DNA of 64,000 bases from Flavobacterium reichenbachii (GTDB taxonomy: Bacteria; Bacteroidota; Bacteroidia; Flavobacteriales; Flavobacteriaceae): the NCBI RefSeq assembly GCF_002217435.1, contig NZ_MUHF01000019.1:1-64000 (forward strand). Direction: 5' to 3'. Positions 15,975-25,956 of the stretch are shown in pieces. The notes beneath the pieces were generated by a model, which saw only the letters and a program-made list of their open reading frames with translations, made no database searches and was not told the origin of the DNA. The first letter of the stretch is position 1. Every line of letters begins with the position of its first letter. A program made the position numbers and the translations under genes.

Positions 15975-17654
15975 ATGAAAGAAACCAAACATATATCAAG
16001 ATCAAGAGCGCAGGAATCATCTGCAGCAATAGAAAAAATGTACATCACAATGCGCCATTTATTCAACCGTGGTTTTTATAAACCTATGGGAGTTTCTGGC
16101 GATAGTTTAAGAGAATCATTATTAGCATTACGTCCTGAAATCTACGGAAATATAGCCGAAGAAAAAGTAGAACTAAACGGACTTTTGTACGTTATAGAGC
16201 GTCTTCCGATAGGAATTGAACAATGCCGATTTATCAATTTAACTTCGGACGAAGGATATTCTAAATCACATTTTAAAGCGATTGTTCCTCCAAAAAGAAG
16301 AAGAAACTGTTACAGAATAGACGAGGAGCAGATGAATGTCGAAATTACTCGCGGCCGTTCTGATATTTATGATATTCTTACGCATTTGACTTTTATTTTC
16401 ATCGAATCTCATAAAATAAAAAACAGAGTTTTAGTAGACGATGGAGGAGAAGTTTCTCGCGACTGGATGAAATTAGAGCAGGCAGTGATGCAGACAAAAA
16501 AACTGCCACAGATAGAAAAAGAAAAAGCAATATCGCATGTTGCCAATATCTTAGCAAGAACTTTTGAAGAAGTTCTGGACATTTATGATGCTTTTGGTTC
16601 TGAAAATGAACCGGATCGTTTCTTAAATGTTATTTACTGGTTAGGAAAACTGGCCATAGAAGAAGTAGTAGATAATAATAAACGTACTATAACTTTTAGT
16701 CCGGTTTTAAGAGAACGTTTAGGACACCACATTCATGGAGAGATTTGGGCAACCAACATCAAAGAAGTTTTAAAAGAAAATAATCTTTTAAAACGCCCTA
16801 TTCACGTAATAAGTGCAAACATGCACAGTGTAATGAATTCTATTTTTGCTACACCATTACTAAAACCAAAATTCAAAGACAAGACAGATTTCTTTATTTA
16901 TGAAGAGCTGAGCAAATCTGGAGCAAAAGACACGAGAAATATTGTTGAAGAATTGGCTTTAAAAAACGGAATGATTTCACTTCCAGATACATCTGGAACT
17001 AATATTGATGTTCAGATTTTTGATACGGCGAAAATTGACTGGTCTAAAACAGCTTTTTCATACGGGAATATAGACGAAGAAAAACCCGTTATCATTGTAA
17101 TGGATTATGCGTTTGGCGAGCAGGCTTACGAAACCATCGACGAACTTTTAAAACCCTATAAAAAAGAGACTTTACTAAATGTAAGATCGGTTTCTATAAT
17201 GGGGAAAGCGGGAATTCTGGAAGGCGGAAAAGGAGATATCATGATTCCGACCGCACACATTAATGAAGGAACGGCAGATAATTATTTCTTCGAAAATGAA
17301 TTAACAGGCGCCATGTTTGAAGGAAATGACATCGCTGTTTTTGAAGGTGCAATGGTAACCGTTTTAGGAACATCACTTCAAAATAGAGATTTATTAAAAT
17401 TCTTTCACGAGTCGACTTGGGGTGTAATCGGACTAGAAATGGAAGGTTCTTATTATCAAAAAGCAATACAATCTGCCTCAAAAATCAGAAAAAGTGTGCC
17501 TCATGATGTTAAGGTTCGTTATGCCTATTATGCATCGGATAATCCTCTGGAAACCGGAAGTACATTGGCTTCGGGCGGATTGGGAACTACGGGTGTAAAA
17601 CCAACTTATTTGATTACCATTAAAATTTTAGAACAAATTTTTAACGTAAAATAA
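15975..17654 (+). CDS. DUF6909 family protein with phosphorylase-like C-terminus
   Basis: 559-aa cytosolic protein that I recall as DUF6909, conserved in Bacteroidetes. The N-terminal half (about 1-270) is helical with no recognised motif. The C-terminal half looks like the purine/uridine phosphorylase and AMP nucleosidase fold: IIVMDYAFGEQAYETIDELL, GKAGILEGGKGDIMIP, and WGVIGLEMEGSYYQKAI resembling the ribose-binding 'xxMExa' motif. By inference it may cleave or bind a nucleoside or nucleotide. Its start lies 25 nt after the last REP palindrome, and the Wzz gene follows after 9 nt, so it could lead the polysaccharide operon. Confidence 0.72.
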   Translation: MKETKHISRSRAQESSAAIEKMYITMRHLFNRGFYKPMGVSGDSLRESLLALRPEIYGNIAEEKVELNGLLYVIERLPIGIEQCRFINLTSDEGYSKSHFKAIVPPKRRRNCYRIDEEQMNVEITRGRSDIYDILTHLTFIFIESHKIKNRVLVDDGGEVSRDWMKLEQAVMQTKKLPQIEKEKAISHVANILARTFEEVLDIYDAFGSENEPDRFLNVIYWLGKLAIEEVVDNNKRTITFSPVLRERLGHHIHGEIWATNIKEVLKENNLLKRPIHVISANMHSVMNSIFATPLLKPKFKDKTDFFIYEELSKSGAKDTRNIVEELALKNGMISLPDTSGTNIDVQIFDTAKIDWSKTAFSYGNIDEEKPVIIVMDYAFGEQAYETIDELLKPYKKETLLNVRSVSIMGKAGILEGGKGDIMIPTAHINEGTADNYFFENELTGAMFEGNDIAVFEGAMVTVLGTSLQNRDLLKFFHESTWGVIGLEMEGSYYQKAIQSASKIRKSVPHDVKVRYAYYASDNPLETGSTLASGGLGTTGVKPTYLITIKILEQIFNVK

Positions 17655-17663
17655 CCTTTAAAA

Positions 17664-18650
17664 ATGAGTACAAATTTACCCCAAAATCATGAAAATCAGG
17701 AAATTGATATTTTTCAGCTTTCAAAAAGCATCGGAAGCTTTTTTGATAGAGTAAGTTTCTCGATTTTTAAAGCGATCCAGTTTTTTATCAGAAATTGGAT
17801 TATAGTTCTTGTTCTGGTTATTCTGGGATTTGGATTGGGCTGGTATTTAGATTCAAACAAAAAAACGTTTAAAAATCAGATTATAGTAACACCAAATTTT
17901 GGAAGCGTAGATTATTTGTACACAAAAATTGATTTAATTCAGGCAAAAATTGCTTCTGGAGATACTGTTTTCTTAAAAAACACTATTGGTATTTCCCGTC
18001 CAGAAGCCCTGAAAAAAATCGAAATTAAACCCCTTGCCGACGTTTATAAGTTTATTCAGGACAGAGAACAAAATCTGGAACTGATAAAAATAATGGCTGA
18101 GGTTGGAGATGTCAAAAAAATTTTAGAAGACAATGTTACCAGCAAAAATTATACGTTTCATACTATAAATTTTGTTTCTAATACAGAAACAGACGAAAAG
18201 GACATTGAGAAACCGTTATTAAAATATTTGAATAATTCTGCTTATTTCGCAGAAGTTCAGAAAGCAGAATTTGAAAACCTGCAGAAACAGATTACTCAAA
18301 ACGATACTATAATTTCGCAGATTAATACTGTTTTGAATGGTTTTTCTAATACTGTAAAAAATACAGCCAAGAATGATAAACTCGTGTATTATAACGAAAA
18401 CACACAGCTAAACGATATTATTAAAACAAAACAAAATTTAATAATCGACCAGGGAAAAAACAGATTAAAATTGATTAGTTATGACAAAACGATAAAAGAT
18501 ATAAATGCTGCACTTAACATCAATGATACTAAATTCACCAACGGTATTTTTAAATTTGTAATTCCTTTTATTTTTATTTTTATTTTCGTTTGTATCAGCT
18601 TATTTCAAGGCTTTTATAGAAAACAGCTTTTAAAAACGCAGACAAGATAA
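17664..18650 (+). CDS. Wzz-type polysaccharide chain-length determinant
   Basis: 328-aa inner-membrane protein with TM segments at about 43-65 and 295-318 enclosing a long periplasmic helical domain (about 66-294). This is the layout of Wzz/PCP co-polymerases, which control O-antigen or capsule chain length. A short Gln/Asn-rich leader precedes TM1 (NLPQNHENQEIDIFQLSKS). It begins 9 nt after the DUF6909 gene and is followed by flippase, polymerase-like and ligase genes, which support the call. There is no C-terminal kinase domain. Confidence 0.82.
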   Translation: MSTNLPQNHENQEIDIFQLSKSIGSFFDRVSFSIFKAIQFFIRNWIIVLVLVILGFGLGWYLDSNKKTFKNQIIVTPNFGSVDYLYTKIDLIQAKIASGDTVFLKNTIGISRPEALKKIEIKPLADVYKFIQDREQNLELIKIMAEVGDVKKILEDNVTSKNYTFHTINFVSNTETDEKDIEKPLLKYLNNSAYFAEVQKAEFENLQKQITQNDTIISQINTVLNGFSNTVKNTAKNDKLVYYNENTQLNDIIKTKQNLIIDQGKNRLKLISYDKTIKDINAALNINDTKFTNGIFKFVIPFIFIFIFVCISLFQGFYRKQLLKTQTR

Positions 18651-18696
18651 AGTTTAAAAAACACATTTTTATTCTTTCACCCATCATAAAACTCAA

Positions 18697-20001
18697 TTGA
18701 AAACAAATAACATATTTGAGAAAATCTCTAGAAATCCATTTTTAAAGCAAAGTCTCAGCACTTTGTTTTTAAGGGTTTTTGGAGTTCTTTTGTTATTTGG
18801 CTTTACTATTTTTTTAACCAAATCGTACAGTCCGAAATTAGTAGGACAGTATGATTTTGCACGCTCTTTTCTGCTGGCGGTAAGCAGTATCTGCATGCTG
18901 GGTTTTGATCAGTCAATATTATATTTTAAAGGACGATTAGCAAGTCTCAATGCTCTCGATGAACTCAAAAATATTTATATCAAAATGGCTGTTATGGTTT
19001 TTGCCGCTTCTATAACCGCTTTATTAATAGTTTTAATTATCGATAAAAAATTAATAAACAGCTATTTTTCAGATCAGGAAGTATATTCCATATTTTTAAA
19101 AGGAGCCGCAGCGTTGTTTTTTTACGGAATATCAACAATAAATACAGAAGTTTTTAGAGCTCTGGATAAATTGTATGTAGCTGAATTATTTCGAAATATA
19201 ATAAAATATGTTCCTTTGATTGTTGGCTCTGTAGTTCTGTTTTATTGGCATCAGGAAAATTATTTGGTAGATGTTTTTTTGAGCGGTTATGTTTTCCTGT
19301 CTTTAATAAGCTCTTTATTGGTTTACAAATATTTTAAAAACACGGCTGAAAACACAGTTATAGAAAAAATTTCGCATAAAGAAGTATTTCTAAAATCTTA
19401 TCCAATTGCGATCAGCGGTATGGCAATGTTTTTACTAATGTGTTTTGATATTATGTTTTTAAAGAAATACCGAAACGACGAGACAGTAGCTTTTTATTCG
19501 GTTGGAGTTAAAATAATGACCATTGTTACGGTAATCGTTTTGACAATAAACATCACGGTTTCGACCAAAATAGCAGAGTCTTTTTTTAATTCAAAAATCG
19601 CCGATTTGCAAAAAGTAGTTCGAAACAGCGTTCGGTTAATCTTCGGAATTACATTTCCGGTGATCGTTTTATTGTGTATTTTTTCAGAATATGTACTGGC
19701 TTCTTTTGGGAGTCAATATATTGCGGCCAAAGATGCTTTCTTGATTTTGATCATCGGTCAGGGAATTTGTTCTGCATTTGGTTCTGTTCCTGTTTATCTA
19801 AATATGACTGGGAGACAGCATATATTTCAGGTGATTTTAGTTTTGGCAGTCATTCTTAATTTTGTTTTAAATCGATTTTTAATTCCGGTTTATGGTATGA
19901 CCGGCGCAGCGATTGCTTTTGTTTCAAGTACCTTTTTCTGGAATTTTGTCTCAGCGGTAATCGTTTTCAAAAAAGATAAAGTAAAAGTTTTTTTGCATTA
20001 A
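18697..20001 (+). CDS. Wzx-type O-antigen/oligosaccharide flippase
   Basis: 434-aa multi-TM protein of the MOP/polysaccharide synthase family, with 12 or more predicted TMs. It is expected to flip undecaprenyl-linked sugar repeats across the inner membrane. The N-terminal FLRVFGVLLLFGFTIFLTKS and C-terminal LNRFLIPVYGMTGAAIAFV are typical. A TTG start at 18697 keeps the amphipathic N-terminal helix; no ATG occurs nearby in frame upstream. It lies between Wzz and a polymerase-like membrane gene. Confidence 0.88.
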   Translation: MKTNNIFEKISRNPFLKQSLSTLFLRVFGVLLLFGFTIFLTKSYSPKLVGQYDFARSFLLAVSSICMLGFDQSILYFKGRLASLNALDELKNIYIKMAVMVFAASITALLIVLIIDKKLINSYFSDQEVYSIFLKGAAALFFYGISTINTEVFRALDKLYVAELFRNIIKYVPLIVGSVVLFYWHQENYLVDVFLSGYVFLSLISSLLVYKYFKNTAENTVIEKISHKEVFLKSYPIAISGMAMFLLMCFDIMFLKKYRNDETVAFYSVGVKIMTIVTVIVLTINITVSTKIAESFFNSKIADLQKVVRNSVRLIFGITFPVIVLLCIFSEYVLASFGSQYIAAKDAFLILIIGQGICSAFGSVPVYLNMTGRQHIFQVILVLAVILNFVLNRFLIPVYGMTGAAIAFVSSTFFWNFVSAVIVFKKDKVKVFLH

Positions 20002-20016
20002 GCAATTCAAAATAAT

Positions 20017-21081
20017 ATGCAATACCTGATAAAAAAAAATACAGCAGCATTTTTACTGATTGCGGCCGCCAATTTGGTCGTTGCATTTGCGGCGTATTTT
20101 GTTTTACCGCCAAAGTTTTTTTATGATGCTGCGATTATTGTTTATGATAACGGAAACGAAATTGGTTTTTTTGGAAGTTATCCCGTAACGATCTTATTAT
20201 ATAAAATTTCGGGACTTCGTTATTTACCTTATCCCGTAATTGCATTGATCCAATTTCCTATTCTCTTATTTATTTTATACAAAATAGGAGTTCCTGATAA
20301 TTTCGAAAAAATAAATGTCAAGAACATTTTGGTGTATTTAGGAATCGTAATGATTGCTATTTTTACTTCTATGCCATCAAAAGAATTCATTACTTTCTTG
20401 TACGTTTCTCCAATTGTTTTTATGTGTTTAAACAACCAGATTTCGTTAAAAAAAACAATATTATACACTGTACTCCTATTACTAGTTTTTGGAGTGTTTT
20501 ATCGCCCTTATTACGCCTTGATTCCCATTATCGGAGGTGGTATGTATTTGATTAGTCTGGTAAGTTTTAAAAACAAAACCATAAAGACCATTTTTTACGG
20601 ACTGTTAATTGCTGTTTTTTTGTCTTTCAGCCACGGAATTCTAAAAGGAAAATATCTTTCAGAAATCAGCAGAGAATTGGTAAACAGCGATAGAATGGGT
20701 TCTTCAGATGCAAATTCTATCATAATTTCACCTGTAAAAACAGATACTTGGTACGGAGAAGCAGTTGGTATTTTTTATGGTTTTTTTACAGTAAATATTC
20801 CGGTAAATGGTTTAAAACATATTTTTTCTCCGCAGATTATAGTATTTATTATTTGGCAGCTTTTATTGTTTTATATCTTGATTGTTCGGTTTTCTAAATG
20901 TTTGAGAGAAAGAAAAAAATATCCAAAAGAACTTTTGATTTTATTAATAATCTTTTCGTTCTTTATCGTACAGGGCGTTTTTGAGCCCGATTTAGGTACC
21001 GCTGTCCGTCATAAAATAGGCATTTTTCCTTTAATTTATTTTGCATTGTACTATGAATCTTTCAGAAAAGAACTTCAATAA
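20017..21081 (+). CDS. Polytopic membrane protein, candidate Wzy-like polymerase
   Basis: 354-aa protein with about ten hydrophobic segments and a large loop around residues 215-250 (SREL.NSDRMGSSDANSII). Its position between the flippase and the O-antigen ligase suggests a repeat-unit polymerase or EpsG-like protein, but I see no diagnostic motif. It overlaps the ligase gene by 29 nt, indicating translational coupling. Function is inferred from context only. Confidence 0.6.
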   Translation: MQYLIKKNTAAFLLIAAANLVVAFAAYFVLPPKFFYDAAIIVYDNGNEIGFFGSYPVTILLYKISGLRYLPYPVIALIQFPILLFILYKIGVPDNFEKINVKNILVYLGIVMIAIFTSMPSKEFITFLYVSPIVFMCLNNQISLKKTILYTVLLLLVFGVFYRPYYALIPIIGGGMYLISLVSFKNKTIKTIFYGLLIAVFLSFSHGILKGKYLSEISRELVNSDRMGSSDANSIIISPVKTDTWYGEAVGIFYGFFTVNIPVNGLKHIFSPQIIVFIIWQLLLFYILIVRFSKCLRERKKYPKELLILLIIFSFFIVQGVFEPDLGTAVRHKIGIFPLIYFALYYESFRKELQ

Positions 21082-22357
21082 AATCTTCACTGTTTTCCTG
21101 TGTCTCATAGCGATCCTGATGATCTTCAGAAAGCCGTGTTCTATCCTCATTATTGTTTTTGGAGTCTTTAATTTAATATTCATTAGAAAATTAAAATTTA
21201 CCAAAACAGCACTAATTTTAATGGTCTGTATCTCATCTCCAATTTTGCTGGAAATACTACTTTTCTGGAATAATGATTCGTATTTAAAAGGATTAAAAGC
21301 ACTCGAAAAAAGTACCTCTTTAGTATTGTTCCCAATTTTTATAATAGGAAATTATCAACGAATTGATTTTTTAAAAATAACTCAGATTTATTATAGTATA
21401 ACAACAGTTGTAATGCTGTTTTTCCTGATTCGGTTTAACCTCATTTATCCCGAATTAATCAGCAAATACGCTGGCGGAATTGACTTGTTTGAAATAGGCT
21501 ATAAATTTTCAGACAGTGTTGGCATGCATGCTCCTGCACTTAATATGCATTTGGCTTTTGTATCTGTGTGTGCGCTTTATTTTGTTTTTTATAGTTTTAT
21601 GAAGAATGAAAAACCAATTCTTAAAATGCTTCGGTTTGTTGTATTTCTGCTTTCCTTCTTTTTCGTGCTTTTTGTCAATACAAGAATAGCTTTAATAGGC
21701 GCTTTTATCGGTTTTATAGTAGTTCTTTATTTTGCTGTAGAAAGTAAATTTAATATTAAGCAAATAGCAATTACATCTGTAACTATTTTGGTTTTAATGG
21801 GAGGAATTTTGTTTTTATTCGTTCAGAAAAACCCTTATATGAAAGAGAAATACTCCACAGTAACTTTTGCTTACATGGATAAAGTTGGAAAACTGGATGA
21901 AATTGATCATCCCGAAATAAAAGTCTTCAATTCGTTAGTAACCAGAGTTTCCATCTGGAAATCGGCTTGGGAATTGTCTCTAAAAAATCTTCCGTTTGGA
22001 GTTGGAGCTTCTAACGGGAAACCAGCATTAAACAAATATTATGCAGCAACCAATCAGCATTTTTTAGCCAAATATGAATTTCCGACGCACAATCAGTTTC
22101 TTGATTTTTTATTAAAGTTTGGAATTTTAGGGCCTATTGTCGCTCTTCTTTATATGTTTACAATTGCGTATTTGGGTTATGATTTAAAAAACGGAATAAT
22201 ACTTTCGTTTTTTATAATCTTTTTCATTTCAAATCTGACAGATGATTTTCTGCTTCGTTTTGACGGAATAGCTTTTAGCGGTTTTTGGTCCTCTGTCTTT
22301 GCCGGCTTCTGGCTGCAGCAAAAAGCTATTCTTTATAAAGATCAAGGAGCTGGTTAA
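21053..22357 (+). CDS. O-antigen ligase family protein
   Basis: About 434-aa polytopic membrane protein of the Wzy_C/WaaL family, with ten or more TMs and a large periplasmic loop between about residues 265 and 350. Arg residues and FPTHNQFLDFLLKFGILG include the conserved His-containing HNxxLd pattern typical of ligases. I chose the ATG at 21053 rather than the TTG at 21041. It overlaps the stop of the previous gene and runs 32 nt into the convergent glycosyltransferase gene. Confidence 0.82.
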   Translation: MNLSEKNFNKIFTVFLCLIAILMIFRKPCSILIIVFGVFNLIFIRKLKFTKTALILMVCISSPILLEILLFWNNDSYLKGLKALEKSTSLVLFPIFIIGNYQRIDFLKITQIYYSITTVVMLFFLIRFNLIYPELISKYAGGIDLFEIGYKFSDSVGMHAPALNMHLAFVSVCALYFVFYSFMKNEKPILKMLRFVVFLLSFFFVLFVNTRIALIGAFIGFIVVLYFAVESKFNIKQIAITSVTILVLMGGILFLFVQKNPYMKEKYSTVTFAYMDKVGKLDEIDHPEIKVFNSLVTRVSIWKSAWELSLKNLPFGVGASNGKPALNKYYAATNQHFLAKYEFPTHNQFLDFLLKFGILGPIVALLYMFTIAYLGYDLKNGIILSFFIIFFISNLTDDFLLRFDGIAFSGFWSSVFAGFWLQQKAILYKDQGAG

Positions 22358-23402
22358 AACTTTTATTTTTATCGAATAATTCCTGAGTTCTTCTAAAAGC
22401 ATTTTGACCCAAAGAAATTCTCGTTTGATGATCCTTTAAGATTTCAAAATAAGAATTTAATTCTTCTATTTTATCAAATAAATAGCCAGTCTGATTTTGC
22501 AGCACGAGATCTTTATTTCCTATAATGTTGGTTGCAACAACTGGTTTTTCTAAAACCATAGCTTCTAAAACGGCAATTGGCAAACCTTCCCAAAGTGAGG
22601 TTTGCAGGTAGATATCAATGGCGTTTAATTCTTCAAAAACCTTTTTTTTATCTAAAATCCAGCCGGTTATTTTTATGTTTGGAGCAGTAATTAGTGCATT
22701 TAATTCGCCGTTTCCGATCCAGACAAAGTCGAATTCCGGAAAACGTAAAGCAATATCATTAAAGAGCTTAGGATTTCGTGCAGCTGTAATTCGACCCAGA
22801 ATTCCGACAGTTAATTTTGAATTATGATGAGGTAAAAAGTACTGGCGGATCTCTGAGATATCAACTCCGTTTCGGACTAATTTTGAAGGCCCTATTTTTT
22901 TAGCGATTTCAAATTCGGTATCGCCGCAAGCAATTATTGTTCCGCCAAAAATCTGCTGAAAACGATTCTCAATTATAGAATATAATCTGCGTGAATTTTT
23001 AGAAATATCGGTTCTCAAAAAAGCATAACCGTGCGGTGTATAAAAAAGCTTCTTTTTTTTGAATAAAAAAAAACAAGCAATTCTGCCCAATACTCCGGCT
23101 TTTGAGGAATGAAGATGAACGATATCCGGATTGATTTTTTTAAGTTCTTGAATTAGCTTAATTGTAGATTTTAAGTCTTTTAACGGCGAAATTTCCCGAA
23201 CCATACTTAAATGTATCAATCTGACTCCTGTAGAAAACTCAGCATTTACTTTTTCAGGACTAACACCATTTCTATGTCCGCTGTAAAGGATAGTGGTTTC
23301 TACAGCATTGCTTATTTCTTTGTCTCCAAAGAAAGTCGACAAATCTTTAAAGTAAGTATACACACCACCTTCTAGCGCTTCAACAACATGTACAACTTTC
23401 AA
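22326..23402 (-). CDS. GT4 family glycosyltransferase
   Basis: 358-aa GT-B fold enzyme. The N-terminal domain begins MKVVHVVEALEGGVYTYF and contains DIVHLHSSKAGVLGRI. The C-terminal Glyco_transf_1 domain has the VGILGRITAARNPKLF entry and EGLPIAVLEAMVLEKPVVA, with the E-x7-E nucleotide-sugar motif. It uses a nucleotide sugar to extend a lipid-linked glycan at the cytoplasmic face. It lies opposite to the rest of the cluster, convergent with the ligase (32-nt overlap) and divergent from the UDP-xylose synthase gene. The sugar specificity is unknown. Confidence 0.9.
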   Translation of the reverse strand: MKVVHVVEALEGGVYTYFKDLSTFFGDKEISNAVETTILYSGHRNGVSPEKVNAEFSTGVRLIHLSMVREISPLKDLKSTIKLIQELKKINPDIVHLHSSKAGVLGRIACFFLFKKKKLFYTPHGYAFLRTDISKNSRRLYSIIENRFQQIFGGTIIACGDTEFEIAKKIGPSKLVRNGVDISEIRQYFLPHHNSKLTVGILGRITAARNPKLFNDIALRFPEFDFVWIGNGELNALITAPNIKITGWILDKKKVFEELNAIDIYLQTSLWEGLPIAVLEAMVLEKPVVATNIIGNKDLVLQNQTGYLFDKIEELNSYFEILKDHQTRISLGQNAFRRTQELFDKNKSFNQLLDLYKE

Positions 23403-23513
23403 AACAAATTAATTTAGTTGCGTAAAAATAGGATAAACCAATCGATAATGAATCAAAAATTAATCTAACATTTTAGTAAAAATATTACATAATTTAAAAG
23501 TCTAATATTTTAT

Positions 23514-23521
23514 TACATTTG
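23514..23521 (+). promoter_or_regulatory. -7 box of the UDP-xylose synthase gene
   Basis: TACATTTG, 48 nt upstream of the ATG at 23569, fits TAnnTTTG. It sits in the divergent intergenic region. Confidence 0.45.
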
Positions 23522-23568
23522 TGCTTATTTACAGATATTACCAAAAATAAAGGTTCAACATAATAATT

Positions 23569-24552
23569 ATGAAAAGAGTACTCATTACCGGAGCAGCAGG
23601 TTTTTTAGGATCACATTTATGCGATCGGTTTATCAAAGAAGGATATTATGTTATCGGAATGGATAATTTGATAACAGGAGATCTTAAAAACATTGAACAT
23701 TTATTCAAATTGGAGCATTTTGAATTTTACCATCACGATATCACGAAGTTTGTTCATATTCCGGGCGATTTAGATTATATTTTACATTTTGCATCTCCGG
23801 CAAGTCCTATAGATTATTTAAAAATTCCGATTCAGACTTTAAAAGTAGGATCACTAGGAACACATAATTTATTAGGTTTGGCAAGAGTCAAAAAAGCCAG
23901 AATTTTGATTGCTTCGACTTCAGAAGTTTATGGAGATCCTTTGGTACATCCTCAGACAGAAGAATATTACGGAAACGTAAATACAATTGGACCGAGAGGC
24001 GTTTATGACGAAGCCAAACGTTTTCAGGAATCTATTACAATGGCTTATCATACTTTTCATGGTGTAGAAACCAGGATTGTGCGTATTTTTAATACTTACG
24101 GACCAAGAATGCGATTAAATGACGGTCGTGTTATTCCGGCATTTATCGGACAGGCACTTCGCGGTGAGGATTTAACTATTTTTGGTGACGGCATGCAGAC
24201 GCGTTCTTTCTGTTATGTTGACGATCAGGTAGAAGGAATTTTTAGATTATTGCATTCTGATTATGTATATCCGGTAAATATTGGAAATCCTGATGAAATT
24301 ACGATCAAAGATTTTGCTGAAGAAATTATAAAACTCACAGGAACAAATCAAAAAGTGGTTTATCATCCGCTGCCAATTAACGATCCTTTACAGCGCCAGC
24401 CCGACACTACAAAAGCAAAACAATTACTAGGCTGGGAAGCAAAAGTAAGCCGTTCGGAGGGAATGAAGATTACATACGATTATTTTAGATCACTTTCTAA
24501 AGAAGAACTTTCTAAAGAAGAGCATAAAGACTTTTCAAATTATATAAAATAA
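23569..24552 (+). CDS. UDP-glucuronate decarboxylase (UDP-xylose synthase)
   Basis: Extended short-chain dehydrogenase of 327 aa. The Rossmann motif TGAAGFLGSHL is at residues 7-17, STSEVYGDPLVHPQ carries the catalytic Ser/Thr, and YDEAKR is the YxxxK pair. ARIFNTYGPRM-like VRIFNTYGPRM and RSFCYVDDQVEG are the family's substrate-binding blocks. It is expected to convert UDP-glucuronate to UDP-xylose with internally recycled NAD. It leads a plus-strand operon with the phosphotransferase and GT2 genes, so xylose may enter the surface glycan. Confidence 0.9.
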   Translation: MKRVLITGAAGFLGSHLCDRFIKEGYYVIGMDNLITGDLKNIEHLFKLEHFEFYHHDITKFVHIPGDLDYILHFASPASPIDYLKIPIQTLKVGSLGTHNLLGLARVKKARILIASTSEVYGDPLVHPQTEEYYGNVNTIGPRGVYDEAKRFQESITMAYHTFHGVETRIVRIFNTYGPRMRLNDGRVIPAFIGQALRGEDLTIFGDGMQTRSFCYVDDQVEGIFRLLHSDYVYPVNIGNPDEITIKDFAEEIIKLTGTNQKVVYHPLPINDPLQRQPDTTKAKQLLGWEAKVSRSEGMKITYDYFRSLSKEELSKEEHKDFSNYIK

Positions 24553-24588
24553 AAGTTTACAGAGAAAATTCATAGTATAAACTAAGGT

Positions 24589-25956
24589 ATGAAAGTGTTT
24601 CAGAAAGGAAGATACTCAAAGTATATCAGGCCGATTAGTATTGTAATCGATTTGATTCTCATTGCTGCTGTAAGCTTTTTTGTTTTTAAGACACAGGTTT
24701 CTAATATCTTATTTTACATATTATACCAATTTACAGGATGGGGTTTAATCGCATTTTCTATAAAGTTTTACGATATATACAGGTTTACAACGCCTTTAGA
24801 AATCGTTTCAAAAATATTTAGACAGGCAATTCTTTTTCTGTTAGTGGCAATTTCTTTTTTTCCGTTTTCAAAACAGGCTTTATTTAGCGAATCTGATATT
24901 GCAATTTTTATATTTTTAATAGTATTATTGGTAACGAGTTTTAAATTTTCGCTGTTTTTTTATTTAAAAGAATATAGAATTTTAACAGGTAGTAATTACA
25001 GAACGGCCGTTATTATTGGTTATACGCCAGAAGCAATTCGGCTGAAAGATTTTTTTGAAACCAGAAAAAATTACGGATATCGATTTCTGGGATTTTTTTC
25101 TGATAAAAAAGTAAATCAAGCGATTACAGGAAAATTATCTACTTTAAAACCTTTTGTAATTGATAATCTGGTCGATGAAATCTATTGTTCTTTAAACGAA
25201 GTTTCTAATAGTTACCTAAAAGATTTAATTGATTTTGCAGACGAGAATAATAAAACCATAAAATTTATTCCAGACACCAAAGAGATTTTTTCAAAGAATT
25301 TAAAAATAGATTATTACGAGTTTTTTCCGGTATTATCCTTAAAAAAGACCATGCTGAATGAACCGGCAATAAAACTTCTTAAGCGTTCTTTTGATGTTTT
25401 TTTTGCTGTTTTTGTAATAGTTTTTCTATTATCCTGGTTGTATCCGCTGCTGGCGATTTTAATAAAATTAGAATCTAAAGGACCTGTTTTTTTTAAACAG
25501 GGAAGACCTGGAATTGACGAAAATGAATTTGTCTGTTATAAATTTCGTTCTATGAAAATGAACATGACAACCGAGAAAGAAGCGTCTAAAAACGATCCGA
25601 GGGTAACAGCAATTGGCAGGTTTATGAGAAAAACCAGCATAGATGAGCTGCCTCAATTTTATAATGTTTTATTAGGCGATATGTCTGTTGTTGGTCCAAG
25701 ACCGCATCTTTGGTCGCAGAATAAAGAATATGGAAACAGGGTTAAGAAATATATGATAAGACATTGTGTTAAGCCCGGAATTACAGGATTGGCACAAGTA
25801 AGCGGATTTAGGGGCGAAATTACAATGGAAAGAGACATGATCAATCGAATCAAATTTGATGTTTTTTATATCGAAAACTGGTCGCTTTTTCTGGATTTTA
25901 AAATAATTTCCCAAACAATAATCAATATTTTTAAAGGCGATAAAAAAGCATATTAA
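24589..25956 (+). CDS. Initiating undecaprenyl-phosphate sugar-1-phosphate transferase (WbaP/WcaJ type)
   Basis: 455-aa polyprenyl glycosylphosphotransferase that transfers a sugar-1-phosphate to undecaprenyl phosphate and so starts repeat-unit synthesis. About four N-terminal TMs and a CoA-binding-like domain (about 130-230) precede the conserved catalytic domain: KRSFDVFFAVF, KGPVFFKQGRPG, CYKFRSM, RFMRKTSIDELPQ and VGPRPH. Its stop overlaps the ATG of the next gene (TAATG). Confidence 0.93.
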   Translation: MKVFQKGRYSKYIRPISIVIDLILIAAVSFFVFKTQVSNILFYILYQFTGWGLIAFSIKFYDIYRFTTPLEIVSKIFRQAILFLLVAISFFPFSKQALFSESDIAIFIFLIVLLVTSFKFSLFFYLKEYRILTGSNYRTAVIIGYTPEAIRLKDFFETRKNYGYRFLGFFSDKKVNQAITGKLSTLKPFVIDNLVDEIYCSLNEVSNSYLKDLIDFADENNKTIKFIPDTKEIFSKNLKIDYYEFFPVLSLKKTMLNEPAIKLLKRSFDVFFAVFVIVFLLSWLYPLLAILIKLESKGPVFFKQGRPGIDENEFVCYKFRSMKMNMTTEKEASKNDPRVTAIGRFMRKTSIDELPQFYNVLLGDMSVVGPRPHLWSQNKEYGNRVKKYMIRHCVKPGITGLAQVSGFRGEITMERDMINRIKFDVFYIENWSLFLDFKIISQTIINIFKGDKKAY

